A stretch of 64,000 nt of DNA from an uncultured delta proteobacterium (GTDB lineage Bacteria; Myxococcota; Myxococcia; Myxococcales; 40CM-4-68-19): contig CAIWCD010000014.1 of assembly GCA_903911145.1 (NCBI GenBank), forward strand, positions 62,001 through 126,000. Direction: 5' to 3'. Below the pieces are notes generated by a model. It saw only the letters and a program-made list of their open reading frames with translations, was not told where the DNA came from and did no database searches. The translations under genes were made by a program, and so were the position numbers. Positions 62,722 to 64,000 of the stretch are shown piece by piece (the stretch's first letter is position 1; each line of letters starts with the position of its first letter).

Positions 62722-64000
62722 ATGAACGCGGATCGCTACAGCCTCGCGGAACGGCACTCGTCGGAATCATTCGTGGCGGTCGGCGCGGAGGGCGCGCGCA
62801 CCGCTCGTGAGTTCTGCCAGGACGTCGCGCTGCTCGTGCGCGCATTGGCGCAGCTCTCGCCGCAGACACAGCGGCCGATTCTCGCGATCACCGATCGCTA
62901 TCGCTTCGCGGTCGCGCTGCTCGCCTGTTGGTCGAGTGGCCGCGTCGTCGCGCTGCCTCCCAATGGCCAGACCGATCTTCTGCGCAAGCTCGCGCTCGAG
63001 CAGGACGGGCTGCTCATTCATGACGGCGACGCGATCGATGGACTCGACGTTCGCGCCGCGCTCGCGCAGCCTGCGCCCGAGACGGCGTTCGCGCCGTTCG
63101 TGTTGCCCGCGGCCCAGCCTCTCGTCGTCATCTTCACCTCGGGAAGCACCGGCGAGCGCCAGCCGGCAGAGAAGACCGGCGCGCAGCTTCTCGGTGAAGC
63201 AGCGCTGCAGGGGCAGCTCTCCCTGGTTGCTCCGGCGGATCGCGTCCTCGCGACGGTGCCGCCGCAGCACATCTACGGACTGCTCTTCGGCATCCTCGTT
63301 CCGCTCATGCGAGGAGCGGCGTTCTCGCGCGGCACGCCGCTGCACGCTGAGGCGGTCGCGGCCGCGGCGCGCGAGATCGGCGCGACGATTCTCGTCAGTG
63401 TGCCGGCCCATCTGCGCGGACTCGAGGCGCTCAGTTCGACTGCGCTGCCTTCGTCAATTCGCCTGGTGCTCTCCTCTGGCGCCCCTCTCGATGCGCGCAC
63501 GCAGGCGGTGCTCGCGAAGCTCTCGCTCCCGGTGCGCGAGATCCTCGGCTCGACGGAGACGGGCGGAATGGCCGTCCGCGATCCGCTCGTCGATGCGGCG
63601 TGGCGACCTCTTCCGGGTCTGCAGATCGCCGCCGGCGAGGACGGCCAGCTTCTCCTCGATTCACCGTTTCTTCCTCGCGAGGTCGCCAGGCCGCTCGCCT
63701 GCGCCGACCGCATCGAGCTCAATCCCGATGGATCGTTTGCGCACAAGGGGCGCCTCGACGACGTCGTGAAGATCGCCGGCAAGCGGCTCGCGCTGTCCGA
63801 GATGGAGGCGCGGCTGCGCGAGCTTCCGGGCGTGCGCGAGGTGGCGCTCTTCGCGCGTGCGACGGACGTGGCGCGCGGTGCAGAGCTGTTCGCCGTGGTC
63901 GCAGGCGTGGGCCCGACACGCGAGTCGATCCGCGCGGCGCTGTTGCGCTCATTTGATCCGGTCGTGCTCCCGCGCCATCTGCGCATCGTCGAGAAGCTGC
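62722..64000 (+). CDS. AMP-dependent acyl/aryl ligase, cut by the window edge
   Basis: Open from the ATG at 62722 to the right edge with no stop, at least 426 residues. AMP-binding motif IFTSGSTGE, HIYGLLFG after it and the adenylate motif EILGSTETGG, then HKGRLDDVVKIAGKRL with the hinge Asp and the C-terminal lysine region beginning. The N-terminal part is short, as in ligases that load free acids onto ACPs. In an acyltransferase-ACP-ACP-ligase context it probably activates the aromatic or fatty starter acid. The 3' end lies beyond the window. Confidence 0.9.
   Translation, partial: MNADRYSLAERHSSESFVAVGAEGARTAREFCQDVALLVRALAQLSPQTQRPILAITDRYRFAVALLACWSSGRVVALPPNGQTDLLRKLALEQDGLLIHDGDAIDGLDVRAALAQPAPETAFAPFVLPAAQPLVVIFTSGSTGERQPAEKTGAQLLGEAALQGQLSLVAPADRVLATVPPQHIYGLLFGILVPLMRGAAFSRGTPLHAEAVAAAAREIGATILVSVPAHLRGLEALSSTALPSSIRLVLSSGAPLDARTQAVLAKLSLPVREILGSTETGGMAVRDPLVDAAWRPLPGLQIAAGEDGQLLLDSPFLPREVARPLACADRIELNPDGSFAHKGRLDDVVKIAGKRLALSEMEARLRELPGVREVALFARATDVARGAELFAVVAGVGPTRESIRAALLRSFDPVVLPRHLRIVEKL

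Overview
The window is about 64 kb of high-GC, densely packed bacterial chromosome with no rRNA, tRNA, CRISPR array, prophage or recognisable transposase. The gene content suggests a Gram-negative bacterium with large, secretion-rich gene families, most like Myxococcota or a related former deltaproteobacterium. Pointers are a PEGA-tailed Ser/Thr kinase, cysteine-rich lipoproteins, a stand-alone PQQ-type propeller and a giant polyketide synthase. This placement is inference from content, not from a marker-gene comparison.

Layout. 0.1-3.6 kb: lepA-lepB-small membrane protein operon. 3.6-8.8 kb: a beta-propeller protein, a TldD/PmbA-type protease with a signal peptide and a quinone oxidoreductase. 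8.9-22 kb: a surface-polysaccharide locus with multi-domain GT2 glycosyltransferases of 638, 1280 and 1304 residues, a polyprenol-phosphate mannosyltransferase-like enzyme, a SAM methyltransferase and a DUF2142 membrane protein. 22-24.2 kb: two further methyltransferases, one for RNA. 24.2-26.9 and 32.1-37.4 kb: the reductive pyrimidine degradation pathway in two blocks: PreT-PreA, then beta-ureidopropionase, dihydropyrimidinase and an omega-aminotransferase, with a GT2-GtrA gene and a lipoprotein gene in the second operon. 27-32.1 kb, between those blocks: exported proteins, including a Cys-rich zinc metalloprotease. 37.5-42.5 kb: ECF sigma factor with a minimal anti-sigma factor, then an HlyD-ABC-permease-TetR efflux operon. 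42.5-49.1 kb: PspB-like protein, DnaK, a membrane protein, a Ser/Thr kinase and an acyl-CoA dehydrogenase.

49.1-57.5 kb is the most unusual part. A four-helix-bundle gene has its start region inside a 19-bp perfect palindrome and sits between two copies of a structured hairpin element. Next to it are a remnant of a second four-helix-bundle gene and a 12-copy heptanucleotide array. Then comes a 2492-residue megasynthase with the order KS-AT-ACP-KR-DH-AONS. That order matches the iterative enediyne and polyunsaturated fatty-acid synthases, but the C-terminus is a PLP-dependent alpha-oxoamine synthase. The predicted product is a polyene or hydroxylated acyl chain released by decarboxylative condensation with an amino acid, giving a sphingoid-like aminoketone. 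57.7-64 kb: a divergent SDR epimerase/reductase, a frameshifted pseudogene, a LysE exporter and a duplicated-domain lipoprotein. The window ends in a tight operon of acyltransferase, two acyl carrier proteins and an AMP-dependent ligase, which resembles the start of an aryl-polyene/flexirubin-type cluster and runs off the right edge.
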